A stretch of 30,369 bases of DNA from CAZVCG01 sp964626265. GTDB lineage: Bacteria; Pseudomonadota; Alphaproteobacteria; UBA9219. This document shows positions 13,819 through 21,132 of the stretch, one piece after another. The stretch is from contig CAZVCG010000024.1 of the NCBI GenBank assembly GCA_964626265.1, forward strand, positions 1 through 30,369, read 5' to 3'. Position numbers and translations under genes: made by a program. The notes beneath the pieces are model-generated. The model did not search any database, was not told where the DNA came from, and saw only the letters and a list, made by a program, of their open reading frames with translations. How positions within the stretch are numbered: the first letter of the stretch is position 1; each line of letters opens with the position of its first letter.

Positions 13819-14559
13819 CTAAGCCGTCGCCTTAGACAGGCGTTCGATCGCCGTGCTCATGCGTTGGTGCTCTTTTTCCAGCATGTGCACGACCTGTTGA
13901 TACGTGCGTAAAATCGAAATCATGTTCGCGATTTCGTTGACGGACTGCACGTTGGATTGCTCCACCATGCCCTGAACCAAATTGCTTTCCGTGTCGGCAA
14001 GCGGCGTTTCCGTCGTCGTATATTGGTTGCTGCCGACGCTTTGCAGGTTCTGTTCGTTCGCGAACTTGACGACCTTGAACTTGCCGACTTGCGTCGCGGA
14101 TTTGCCCGAACCTGATTTGGCCGAGACAATGCCGTCCGCGCCGATCAGAATGTCGGTGGCGTCATTGGGCAGCGTGATGACCTGATCGCCGTCTCCCAAA
14201 AGCTTGTCGCCTGCGGGCGTGACGATTTCGCCGTCGGCGTTCAGCACGAACGCGCCGCCACGCGTGTAGCGGATGCCGTTCGGCGTCTGAATCTGGAAAT
14301 AGCCAGGTCCCTGAATGGCGACGTCCAAGGCGTTGCCCGTCATGACAAGAGGGCCTTGGGAAACGTCGCGGGTCGTGCCGCGGTCAACGCCGAAGAGGAT
14401 TTGTTCTTTCGCCGTCGGGCGGCTGACAAGCGTTTCGAACTTTACGTCGTAACGCTTGAACCCTGTCGTGCTGGAATTGGCCACGTTGTTCGCGACAATA
14501 TCAAGCGACCGCGAAAGGGCGTCTTGATACGACGTTAAAACAAGGCTTGAGGCTTGCAT
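13819..14559 (-). CDS. flgF: Flagellar proximal rod protein FlgF
   Basis: FlgF is a proximal rod component. The 246-aa product starts MQASSLVLTSYQDALSRSLD, then IVANNVANSSTTGFKRYDVK, the rod-protein N-terminal helix. LDVAIQGPGYFQIQTPNGIR and the C-terminal LVQGMVEQSNVQSVNEIANM plus ISILRTYQQVVHML are typical of FlgF. I chose ATG 14559; a TTG at 14577 would add six residues not seen in the family. It is the first gene of flgFGAH. A sigma-54 type promoter lies about 65 bp upstream, which fits middle or late flagellar genes of alphaproteobacteria. Confidence 0.95.
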   Translation of the reverse strand: MQASSLVLTSYQDALSRSLDIVANNVANSSTTGFKRYDVKFETLVSRPTAKEQILFGVDRGTTRDVSQGPLVMTGNALDVAIQGPGYFQIQTPNGIRYTRGGAFVLNADGEIVTPAGDKLLGDGDQVITLPNDATDILIGADGIVSAKSGSGKSATQVGKFKVVKFANEQNLQSVGSNQYTTTETPLADTESNLVQGMVEQSNVQSVNEIANMISILRTYQQVVHMLEKEHQRMSTAIERLSKATA

Positions 14560-14623
14560 CGGACTTTTCCCAACCAATTCAACGCAAAAAAACCGGCAAC
14601 GCGGCGCGTTCCCGGCTCGTTTA

Positions 14624-14642
14624 ATGCAGACTCCGTGCCAAT
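14624..14642 (-). promoter_or_regulatory. Sigma-54 (RpoN) promoter of flgFGAH
   Basis: On the minus strand the sequence reads TTGGCACGGAGTCTGCATTA. The -24 GG and the -12 GC are separated by exactly 10 bases, and the TGGCACG half is a perfect match to the RpoN consensus (TGGCACG-N4-TTGCW, with C for the first T). The transcript would start about 55 nt before the flgF ATG. Sigma-54 control of rod genes is established in Caulobacter. An activator would be needed upstream. Confidence 0.75.
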
Positions 14643-14716
14643 CCTGTTATGCGTTGCGTTTCAGCGCTTTAGGGAAGAAAAAGCGAATCGGAAGAACGGG
14701 TTAGGAACCGTTTGGG

Positions 14717-14756
14717 GAAAAGAAAACCCACCGCCCGCGGCAGAAGTTGCCGTGGG
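14717..14756 (-). terminator. Intrinsic terminator of the orphan gene, possibly also an enhancer-like inverted repeat
   Basis: On the minus strand CCCAC and GTGGG enclose an inner GGCA-N5-TGCC stem and are followed by TTTTCTTTT, which fits a Rho-independent terminator 15-50 bp after the 14771 stop. The same DNA holds a 9-bp inverted repeat with one mismatch (CCCGCGGCA/TGCCGTGGG at 14734-14756). It is about 100 bp upstream of the sigma-54 promoter, where an activator of the FlbD/NtrC type would bind. The terminator reading is the simpler one. Confidence 0.55.
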
Positions 14757-14770
14757 GGTGACAGGCGGAA

Positions 14771-15292
14771 TTAGTCAGGACGAAGCTGGCTTCTAACCGA
14801 ATGAATGGCGTCGGCTCTTATGGCCGCGTAATTGGGATTTCCTATCTGTTCGCGGCTGATGGTAGATGCGGTGCCCGGATTGCTGTTGTATTGCTGTTGG
14901 TAGTCGGGATTCATGAGATAATCCCAATGTTGTTCGCTAAAACGATCTTTATTTTTTAGAAATAGCGCGTGAATGGGCGATTGGGGATCCCTCATTTCTG
15001 GCAAAGTAAAATAGTTCGTAACGCCTTTCCGGAAGCTATAAGCAATTGCCACAGGGTCGTTAATGCGGTTTTCTTTTTTACCCACCGATTGCGCGTCGAG
15101 GAGATAAATTTCTCTTTGAATGTCCCAGCACATGCGGGTGACGGTCATTTCGCCATGATCGTTCTCGCGAAGCCTGTGTAGGCGGTAGCTGGCCAACGCC
15201 CCAACATTAAAGACCATGTCGGCGGTGGTTAAATCTTCTTTTGGAGCAACCAAACACAAAGACAAATTCACTACCCCGAAAAAACTACCCAT
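14771..15292 (-). CDS. Unrecognised 173-aa protein
   Basis: I do not recognise this family. The N-terminus MGSFFGVVNLSLCLVAPKED is mildly hydrophobic but has no convincing signal peptide. The middle (ASYRLHRLRENDHGEMTVTR and MCWDIQREIYLLDAQSVGKK) is mixed alpha/beta, and the tail (NPDYQQQYNSNPGTASTISR) is Gln/Asn-rich and probably disordered. There is no clear ribosome-binding site at ATG 15292, so the start is uncertain; Met-26 is an alternative. It lies 52 bp downstream of the GT9 gene on the same strand and just upstream of the flgFGAH promoter. A terminator follows, so it is transcriptionally separate from flgF. Confidence 0.7.
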   Translation of the reverse strand: MGSFFGVVNLSLCLVAPKEDLTTADMVFNVGALASYRLHRLRENDHGEMTVTRMCWDIQREIYLLDAQSVGKKENRINDPVAIAYSFRKGVTNYFTLPEMRDPQSPIHALFLKNKDRFSEQHWDYLMNPDYQQQYNSNPGTASTISREQIGNPNYAAIRADAIHSVRSQLRPD

Positions 15293-15344
15293 AAAGGGTT
15301 ATTAATTACCATTTTGGGGTAAGTTTTCAATAATTAATATAGTT

Positions 15345-16367
15345 TCAGGCGTGATTTTGTAACAAAATGAGCTGATCCATGGCTTTTTGGACAGCACTAG
15401 GGGGTATGGCATCCATGGTCTTTCCGCCGAAATCTTGGGCGCGGACGACGATGCCGTGGTTAACGCGCGGAGCCAATTTCTCAGGTGACGTGGGGCCGAA
15501 CAGGCTTACGAGCGGACAATCTATGGCTGCAAGCATATGGCCCGTGCCGCTATCGTTGCAAACGGCGCCTGAAAGCAGGCTGCCGACAGCCAAAGTTTGT
15601 TCGATGGTGATTTCCGGCGTTCCCCACACTTTGCGCGCTTGTAAAGGAAACATCGCGTCAGGCACGGCTTCTCTCAATTCGGGAAGCCAGTTTTCTTCCT
15701 GTGGGCCGAGCAGGAAAACGGGAACACGTCCCTGCGCGATTTGGTAATTCGCGACATCGATAAAGTTTCCGCGTGGCCAGATTTTTACAGGGTTTCCTGC
15801 GCCCGGTGCTAGACCGATATAGGTTTCCCCTCTCGGCATCATTTGCCGCGCCTTGAGAAGAAGCAGTTCCGGCACAGGAAGGCGTTCTTCCGTGATTGAA
15901 AAGGTGCCGCCAGCCAATTCGACAAGCTGGACGAGTTTGTCGACAAGGTGCGGCGGACGTTTTTGGAAAAACGCTTTGCCGCGATCCGACAATACAAAAC
16001 GCGCGGCGGGCGAAATGAAAATCTTGGAAGGCACGGACGTGCGGGCGCGCCACGCCTCGCGCCATTTGCCGCGCGTGTCGATCAAAAGGTCAAAGTGCGG
16101 CGGGTCGATGTCCGAAATTTTGGGATTTTGCTTTGTCGGCAGCCACGAAGGCTGTTCGAAGACGTTGTCGATCAGGTGGCGCGTCAGCTCGCGTAAGGGG
16201 CCGTTGAAGGCCGTGGGGCCCTGGCTCGTGATCCAGTGGAGCGTGGCATCCGGAAAAGCCGCGCGCAAGGCGCGGACGAAGGGTAACTTGATAAGCGCAT
16301 CGCCGACAAGGTCGAGGCCGACGATGACGCCGATACTGGAAATGGTTAAAGAAGGGTCCGCTAACAT
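15345..16367 (-). CDS. Glycosyltransferase family 9 protein (LPS heptosyltransferase-like)
   Basis: GT9 enzymes of the WaaC/WaaF/WaaQ type add heptose to lipopolysaccharide core using ADP-heptose. The 340-aa protein has the N-terminal Rossmann start GVIVGLDLVGDALIKLPFVR and the nucleotide-sugar site GLAPGAGNPVKIWPRGNF near residue 195. The GT9 signature CNDSGTGHMLAAIDCPLVSL with FGPTSPEKLAPR is near residue 275. The exact sugar is not predictable; it is less like canonical WaaC or WaaF than like the generic alphaproteobacterial members. It is divergent from grpE, with about 120 bp between them, and upstream of an orphan gene. Confidence 0.9.
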   Translation of the reverse strand: MLADPSLTISSIGVIVGLDLVGDALIKLPFVRALRAAFPDATLHWITSQGPTAFNGPLRELTRHLIDNVFEQPSWLPTKQNPKISDIDPPHFDLLIDTRGKWREAWRARTSVPSKIFISPAARFVLSDRGKAFFQKRPPHLVDKLVQLVELAGGTFSITEERLPVPELLLLKARQMMPRGETYIGLAPGAGNPVKIWPRGNFIDVANYQIAQGRVPVFLLGPQEENWLPELREAVPDAMFPLQARKVWGTPEITIEQTLAVGSLLSGAVCNDSGTGHMLAAIDCPLVSLFGPTSPEKLAPRVNHGIVVRAQDFGGKTMDAIPPSAVQKAMDQLILLQNHA

Positions 16368-16396
16368 CGATTACGCTGAAAAAGTTGAAAAACGTA

Positions 16397-16424
16397 CTTG
16401 AAATGCCGGCGATTTTACCAACAT
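16397..16424 (+). promoter_or_regulatory. Possible heat-shock promoter of grpE
   Basis: CTTGAAA (16397-16403) matches the sigma-32 -35 box exactly. A 15-bp spacer leads to CAACAT (16419-16424), a 4/6 match to CCCCAT. It lies about 65 bp upstream of the chosen grpE start. The -10 match is weak, so this rests partly on the identity of the gene. Confidence 0.3.
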
Positions 16425-16489
16425 CCAGAAAGCTTGTATCATCCGTTTTCGAAAGTTAAAAGGTGCCATCACAGGCGTCAGGTGAAAAT

Positions 16490-17107
16490 ATGACTAAGAC
16501 TCACGGAAAAGAAAACAAGGATATGAAAAAAGAAAACGAAACGCCAGAATCGGTTAACGCCGAAGGAGCGGCAGCGGCAGAATCCCAAAACGATTCAGGC
16601 GCTGAAACCGGCGTGCGCGCGCAAGAATTAGCCGCCGAGGTCGAACATTTGAAAGACCAGATGCTGCGCGCGATGGCGGAAGCCGAAAATACGCGCCGCC
16701 GTTTGAACAAGGAGCTGGAAGAAACGCGCAAATACGCCATGAGCAATTTCGCAAAAGAAATGCTCGTGGTCGCCGACAATTTCCGCCGCGCGCTCGACGC
16801 GATCCCGAAAGATCATGCCGACAACGATACGTTGAAACAATTGGTCGCGGGCGTTGAGGCGACAGAGCGCCAATTGCTGGCGAGCTTTGAAAAGTTCGGG
16901 ATCAAGAAACTCAATTCGTTGGGCCAGCCCTTCGATCCTCATTTCCACAGCGTGATGATGGAAGTCGACGACCCCAGCAAACCCGCAGGCACGGTTGTGC
17001 AGGTGATGCAGGAAGGCTATGCCATCCAAGACCGCTTGCTGCGCGAGGCGATGGTGGCGGTGTCCAAAGGCGGGCCGAAAGTACACAAGGTGGATACGGA
17101 GGCTTAA
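16490..17107 (+). CDS. grpE: Nucleotide exchange factor GrpE
   Basis: GrpE releases ADP from DnaK. The 205-aa protein has a long disordered acidic N-terminus (about residues 1-45). A coiled coil follows (QELAAEVEHLKDQMLRAMAE, then AENTRRRLNKELEETRKYAM). The beta-wing domain has FGIKKLNSLGQPFDPHFHSV and MMEVDDPSKPAGTVVQVMQE. GYAIQDRLLREAMVAVSKG is the family C-terminal signature. I chose ATG 16490 because AGGTGA (16480-16485) is well placed; an upstream GTG at 16463 adds nine unsupported residues. It precedes dnaK by about 300 bp, with a gap and a repeat between. Confidence 0.97.
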   Translation: MTKTHGKENKDMKKENETPESVNAEGAAAAESQNDSGAETGVRAQELAAEVEHLKDQMLRAMAEAENTRRRLNKELEETRKYAMSNFAKEMLVVADNFRRALDAIPKDHADNDTLKQLVAGVEATERQLLASFEKFGIKKLNSLGQPFDPHFHSVMMEVDDPSKPAGTVVQVMQEGYAIQDRLLREAMVAVSKGGPKVHKVDTEA

Positions 17108-17116
17108 ACCAAAGAG

Positions 17117-17171
17117 NNNNNNNNNNNNNNNNNNNNNNNNNNNNNNNNNNNNNNNNNNNNNNNNNNNNNNN
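17117..17171. other. Assembly gap (55 N) between grpE and dnaK
   Basis: Unknown bases start 9 nt after the grpE stop and end exactly where repeat copy B begins. Any grpE terminator would lie here. The true length is unknown. Confidence 0.99.
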
Positions 17172-17230
17172 CTCACGTACTTTAATGAATGTGCGCTGCG
17201 CCCCGGTTCTCGAAAAACCGCGATTTTCGT
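17172..17230. repeat. Dispersed intergenic repeat, copy B (CTCACGTACT type)
   Basis: It shares CTCACGTACT, TTAA, TGCGCTGCGC, CCGGTTCTCGAAAA and a TTTTCG block in the same order as 793-850, in the same orientation. The hairpin arms are CGTAC and GTGCG (one G-U pair). The left edge is cut by the assembly gap. It occupies the grpE-dnaK spacer together with the dnaK promoter region. Confidence 0.6.
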
Positions 17231-17325
17231 CTCGGCCTGATGTGATTGTCTTTTGGGTGCTTGAAACAAGGTAAGACAGGGTTTGGAATGGCAAGGAATC
17301 GTTTGTTTTTTTCTAACTCAATGCC

Positions 17326-17354
17326 ATTGCACCTTTGAAAATCCTCCCTATATT
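17326..17354 (+). promoter_or_regulatory. Candidate heat-shock promoter of dnaK
   Basis: CCTATAT (17347-17353) fits the alphaproteobacterial sigma-32 -10 box CYTATNT exactly. ATTG, 17 bp upstream (17326-17329), matches CTTG at three of four bases. The same region can be read as sigma-70 (TTGCAC, 16 bp, TATATT). It lies about 60 bp before the dnaK start, so some promoter here is likely whichever sigma factor uses it. Confidence 0.5.
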
Positions 17355-17414
17355 ACCCCTCAGATACGGTCGCGTTGCGTTAGGGCAACCGATTGAAAAT
17401 AAAGGATAAAGATC

Positions 17415-19319
17415 ATGGCAAAAGTTATCGGCATCGACCTCGGCACCACGAACTCCTGCGTGGCGGTCATGGAAGGCACCACGGCAAAGGTCATCCCCAA
17501 TTCCGAAGGGGCTAACACGACTCCCTCTATCGTCGCCTTTACGGGCAGCGGCGAGCGTCTTGTCGGTCAAAGCGCCAAGCGTCAGGCGGTGACGAATCCC
17601 TCGAACACTCTGTTCGCCATCAAACGTCTTATTGGCCGCCGTTTCGACGATCCGATGGTCCAAAAAGACATGGGGCTTGTTCCGTACAAGATCGTGAAGA
17701 ACGGCAACGGCGACGCGTGGGTCGAAGCTAACGGCAAGAATTACAGTCCCAGCGAAATCTCAGCCTTCATATTGATGAAGATGAAGGAAACGGCCGAAGC
17801 CTATCTCGGCGAAAAGGTGACGCAAGCCGTCATCACGGTTCCCGCTTATTTCAACGACAGCCAGCGCCAAGCGACGAAGGACGCGGGCAAGATCGCGGGT
17901 CTTGAAGTGCTGCGCATCATCAACGAACCCACAGCGGCTGCGCTTGCCTACGGCATGGAAAAGAAAAAGGCCGGCACCGTGGCGATTTATGACCTCGGCG
18001 GCGGCACGTTCGACGTATCGATTCTCGAAATAGGCGACGGCGTTTTTGAAGTGAAATCGACGAACGGCGATACGTTCCTCGGCGGCGAAGACTTCGACGC
18101 GCGTATCATCGACTTCCTCTGCGACGAATTCAAAAAAGATCAGGGCATCGATTTGCGTCAGGACCGTTTGGCCCTCCAACGTCTGAAAGAGGCTGCCGAA
18201 AAGGCCAAGATCGAGTTGTCGTCGTCCATGCAGACGGAAGTCAATTTGCCGTTCATCACGGCGGATCAGGCCGGGCCGAAGCATCTCAGCGTGAAACTTT
18301 CGCGCGCCAAGCTGGAAGCCTTGGTTGACGATCTCGTCCAAAAGACGATCGAGCCGTGCCGCAAGGCGTTGAATGATGCCGGGCTGAAGCCTTCTGACAT
18401 CAATGAAGTGATCCTCGTGGGCGGCATGACGCGTATGCCAAAAGTCATAGAAACGGTTAAGCAGCTTTTCGGGCGCGATCCGCACCGCGGCGTGAATCCG
18501 GACGAAGTCGTGGCCGTGGGCGCGGCCATTCAGGGTGGCGTGCTTAAGGGCGACGTGAAAGACGTGCTGTTGCTTGACGTGACGCCGTTGTCGCTCGGCA
18601 TTGAAACCCTCGGCGGCGTCTTCACGCGTCTTATTGATCGCAATACGACGATCCCGACGAAAAAGAGCCAGGTTTTCTCGACCGCCGAAGACAACCAGAA
18701 CGCGGTGACGATCCGCGTGTTTCAGGGTGAGCGCGAGATGGCCGCAGATAACAAATTGCTGGGCCAGTTCGATTTGGTCGGCATTCCGCCCGCGCCGCGC
18801 GGCATTCCTCAGATCGAGGTGACGTTCGACATCGACGCCAACGGCATCGTGAGCGTGACGGCCAAGGACAAGGCGACGAACAAGGAACAGCAAATCCGCA
18901 TTCAGGCTTCGGGCGGTTTGTCCGACGCCGATATCCAGAAGATGGTCAAGGAAGCGGAATCGCACGCCGCGGAGGACAAGCAGCGCCGCGAAGCCGTCGA
19001 TGCGCGCAACCATGCGGACGCCTTGGCTTACACGACGGAAAAGACGCTCAAGGACAATGCGGATAAGATCCCGCCGTCGGATAAAGCCGCCGTAGAGCAA
19101 GCCTTGGCGGATTTGAAAGCCGTCATGGACTCCAACGACGCCGCCGCCATCCGCAGCAAGACGGACGCGCTGGCGCAAGTGTCGATGAAGCTTGGCGAGG
19201 CTATGTATAAGAGCCAAGGCGATGCGGCTGGGGCGAACGGCGGAACCACCGAACCGCCTCCGAGCGAGCCGGGCGTCGTGGATGCCGATTTCGTCGAAGT
19301 CAAAGACGAGAAGAAGTAA
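17415..19319 (+). CDS. dnaK: Molecular chaperone DnaK (Hsp70)
   Basis: DnaK is the ATP-driven Hsp70 chaperone working with DnaJ and GrpE. The 634-aa protein is full length and clean. The N-terminal phosphate loop is GIDLGTTNSCVAVMEG, with AVITVPAYFNDSQRQATKDA, NEPTAAALAYG, IYDLGGGTFDVSILEI and VGGMTRMPKV in the ATPase domain. LLLDVTPLSLGIETLGG is the linker into the substrate-binding domain, which has ENQNAV-like and QIEVTFDIDANGIVSVTAKD segments. The tail is GGTTEPPPSEPGVVDADFVE plus VKDEKK, the conserved EEVD-like acidic end. AAAGGA precedes the ATG. A NUDIX gene separates it from dnaJ. Confidence 0.99.
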   Translation: MAKVIGIDLGTTNSCVAVMEGTTAKVIPNSEGANTTPSIVAFTGSGERLVGQSAKRQAVTNPSNTLFAIKRLIGRRFDDPMVQKDMGLVPYKIVKNGNGDAWVEANGKNYSPSEISAFILMKMKETAEAYLGEKVTQAVITVPAYFNDSQRQATKDAGKIAGLEVLRIINEPTAAALAYGMEKKKAGTVAIYDLGGGTFDVSILEIGDGVFEVKSTNGDTFLGGEDFDARIIDFLCDEFKKDQGIDLRQDRLALQRLKEAAEKAKIELSSSMQTEVNLPFITADQAGPKHLSVKLSRAKLEALVDDLVQKTIEPCRKALNDAGLKPSDINEVILVGGMTRMPKVIETVKQLFGRDPHRGVNPDEVVAVGAAIQGGVLKGDVKDVLLLDVTPLSLGIETLGGVFTRLIDRNTTIPTKKSQVFSTAEDNQNAVTIRVFQGEREMAADNKLLGQFDLVGIPPAPRGIPQIEVTFDIDANGIVSVTAKDKATNKEQQIRIQASGGLSDADIQKMVKEAESHAAEDKQRREAVDARNHADALAYTTEKTLKDNADKIPPSDKAAVEQALADLKAVMDSNDAAAIRSKTDALAQVSMKLGEAMYKSQGDAAGANGGTTEPPPSEPGVVDADFVEVKDEKK

Positions 19320-19325
19320 TTGAAA

Positions 19326-19423
19326 GGGGTCAGGGACCGGAGATCAGGGTTCAGGAACTTTCTCCTGTTTTGATTTTCGATCCGGCGGCCCTGAGAGAAT
19401 GCTGACCCCTGACCCCTGAATGC
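19326..19423. repeat. Inverted pair of TCAGGG-type repeats between dnaK and the NUDIX gene
   Basis: The left arm (19326-19355) carries GGGGTCAGGG, GAGATCAGGG and TTCAGG. The right arm (19389-19423) carries the reverse form with CTGACCCCTGACCCCTGAAT. GGGGTCAGGG (19326-19335) and CCCTGACCCC (19407-19416) are perfect complements. A dnaK transcript could fold here, possibly acting as a 3' stabiliser or partial terminator. There is no gene in the pair's 33-bp centre. Confidence 0.7.
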
Positions 19424-19430
19424 TTGCGCC

Positions 19431-19970
19431 ATGCCCCAGACGGACCAAACAAAGATGACGCCAAAGGTTCCGTTTTACACGCGGCATGGGCACGAAGTCA
19501 TTCCTTCCAAAGGCGCGGTTATCAAGCCGCGCCGCGGCGTTTTTGCGCTGGCGACGACGGGTTCCGCCGTCTTGATGATTTGGCCGAAGGTGACGAACGG
19601 CGTTCCTGAGTTGCCGGGCGGCGGGATCGAAGAGGGCGAAACCGTCGATCAGGCCCTTGAGCGCGAATGGCGTGAGGAGATCGGCATCGACATGTCCATG
19701 TTGAACGGGCCGCGCAAGGAATACCGGCACGTGCGCGGGTTTTTCGCCGATGACCTTGACGAGTTCTGGATTTACGATCAGACGTTCCTGCTTTTCGATT
19801 TTGTCATGTCGGTGACGCTTCATGACAAGTGGACGAACTCCGAAGGCGATCTGGCCGGATGGGAGTCGATCGCTAGACTGCACGAATCGAAAATGAACCG
19901 CGCGCACTGGCTGGCGGTCAAGGCGTTGATACCCGACCTGCCTAAAGCGGCGAATGAGGATTTTGGGTGA
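19431..19970 (+). CDS. NUDIX hydrolase
   Basis: NUDIX enzymes hydrolyse nucleoside diphosphates linked to another moiety. The 179-aa protein has a perfect Nudix box GX5EX7REUXEEXGU at residues 64-86 (G64, E70, R78, E79, E82, E83, G85), so it should be catalytically active. The rest (RHGHEVIPSKGAVIKPRRGV; VRGFFADDLDEFWIYDQTFL) does not let me name a substrate. The start at ATG 19431 lacks a ribosome-binding site and follows the repeat directly; Met-9 at 19455 is an alternative. The stop overlaps the dnaJ start (TGATG), so it is coupled to dnaJ. This position inside the chaperone cluster is unusual. Confidence 0.92.
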   Translation: MPQTDQTKMTPKVPFYTRHGHEVIPSKGAVIKPRRGVFALATTGSAVLMIWPKVTNGVPELPGGGIEEGETVDQALEREWREEIGIDMSMLNGPRKEYRHVRGFFADDLDEFWIYDQTFLLFDFVMSVTLHDKWTNSEGDLAGWESIARLHESKMNRAHWLAVKALIPDLPKAANEDFG

Positions 19971-21106
19971 TGTCCAAGCGCGATTATTATGAACTGCTCG
20001 GCGTGCAACGCGGAGCCAGTCAGGATGACATCAAAAAGGCGTATCGCAAGCTGGCGATGCAGCATCATCCCGACAAGCACGGCGGGCATAAAGACGCCGA
20101 GGCCAAGTTCAAGGAAATCAACGAAGCTTATGACGTGCTGCGCGACGATCAGAAACGAGCGGCTTACGACCGTTTCGGCCATGCGGCGTTCGAAAACGGC
20201 GGCAATGGAGCAGGCGCGGGCTTTGGCGGCTTCGATTTCGCAGCAGGGTTCGGCGACATTTTCGAAGAGATGTTCGGGGAGATTCTGGGCGGCGGGCGGC
20301 GCGGCGGCCGGCAACAGCAAAGCCCGCGCGGCGCGGATATTCGCTATGATTTGAACATATCGCTTGAAGAAGCTTTTCGAGGCGTCGAAAAGAACATTAA
20401 GCTTTTCAGCCATACGCCGTGCCCCGACTGCAAGGGACAAGGCACGGCGCCGGGCAAGTATCCGGTTATGTGCGAAACATGCGAAGGGCATGGCCGCGTA
20501 CGCGCGCAGCAGGGCTTTTTTACCATCGAGCGCACATGTCCTTCGTGCCAGGGCGCGGGGCGCGTGATCAAGGATCCGTGCAAGAACTGCCACGGCGTCG
20601 GGCGCGTTCGCAAGGACCGCACGCTGGCGGTGAGCGTTCCTCCCGGCGTCGATGAGGGAACACGCATACGTCTGGCCGGAGAAGGCGAGGCCGGACAGCA
20701 CGGCGGCCAGTCCGGCGATCTTTACGTGATTGTAAACGTGTCGCCGCATCCGCTATTCCAGCGCGAGGGAGCCAACCTTTATTGCCGCGTGCCTATTCCG
20801 ATGGTACAGGCCGCGCTTGGCGGCGTTATCGAGGTTCCGACCATCGACGGCACGATGACGGAAATGAAAGTTGAAGCCGGCGTGCAAAGCGGGCATCAGG
20901 TGCGGTTGAAGCACAAGGGCATGTCGGTTTTGCGCAGCCAGAACCGCGGCGATATGTATGTCGAGCTTATGGTGGAAACGCCGGTTCATCTCACGAAACG
21001 GCAGAAGGAATTGTTGAAGGAATTCGCGGAAGAGGCGGAGAAAAACAAAACCCATCCGGCCAGCGAAAACTTTTTCAAGAAGGTGAAGGAAGCCTTCCAC
21101 AAGTAA
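19970..21106 (+). CDS. dnaJ: Chaperone protein DnaJ (Hsp40)
   Basis: DnaJ delivers substrates to DnaK and stimulates its ATPase. The 378-aa protein has a J domain (residues 1-70) with HPD at 33-35 and a Gly/Phe-rich linker (AFENGGNGAGAGFGGFDFAA). Four zinc-binding repeats follow: CPDCKGQG, CETCEGHG, CPSCQGAG and CKNCHGVG. The C-terminal substrate domain has PPGVDEGTRIRLAGEGEAG and GDLYVIVNVSPHPLFQREGA. I chose ATG 19970 rather than the adjacent GTG 19967; GAGGA lies about 9 nt upstream. It overlaps the NUDIX stop by one base. Confidence 0.98.
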   Translation: MSKRDYYELLGVQRGASQDDIKKAYRKLAMQHHPDKHGGHKDAEAKFKEINEAYDVLRDDQKRAAYDRFGHAAFENGGNGAGAGFGGFDFAAGFGDIFEEMFGEILGGGRRGGRQQQSPRGADIRYDLNISLEEAFRGVEKNIKLFSHTPCPDCKGQGTAPGKYPVMCETCEGHGRVRAQQGFFTIERTCPSCQGAGRVIKDPCKNCHGVGRVRKDRTLAVSVPPGVDEGTRIRLAGEGEAGQHGGQSGDLYVIVNVSPHPLFQREGANLYCRVPIPMVQAALGGVIEVPTIDGTMTEMKVEAGVQSGHQVRLKHKGMSVLRSQNRGDMYVELMVETPVHLTKRQKELLKEFAEEAEKNKTHPASENFFKKVKEAFHK

Positions 21107-21132
21107 TCGCGCATTTACGGAGAGGCTTCGTC

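Noticed and set aside
17760..19217. 485-codon open frame antisense to dnaK
   Set aside because: It mirrors the third-codon bias of the highly biased dnaK gene, has no ribosome-binding site and is not like any protein family I know.
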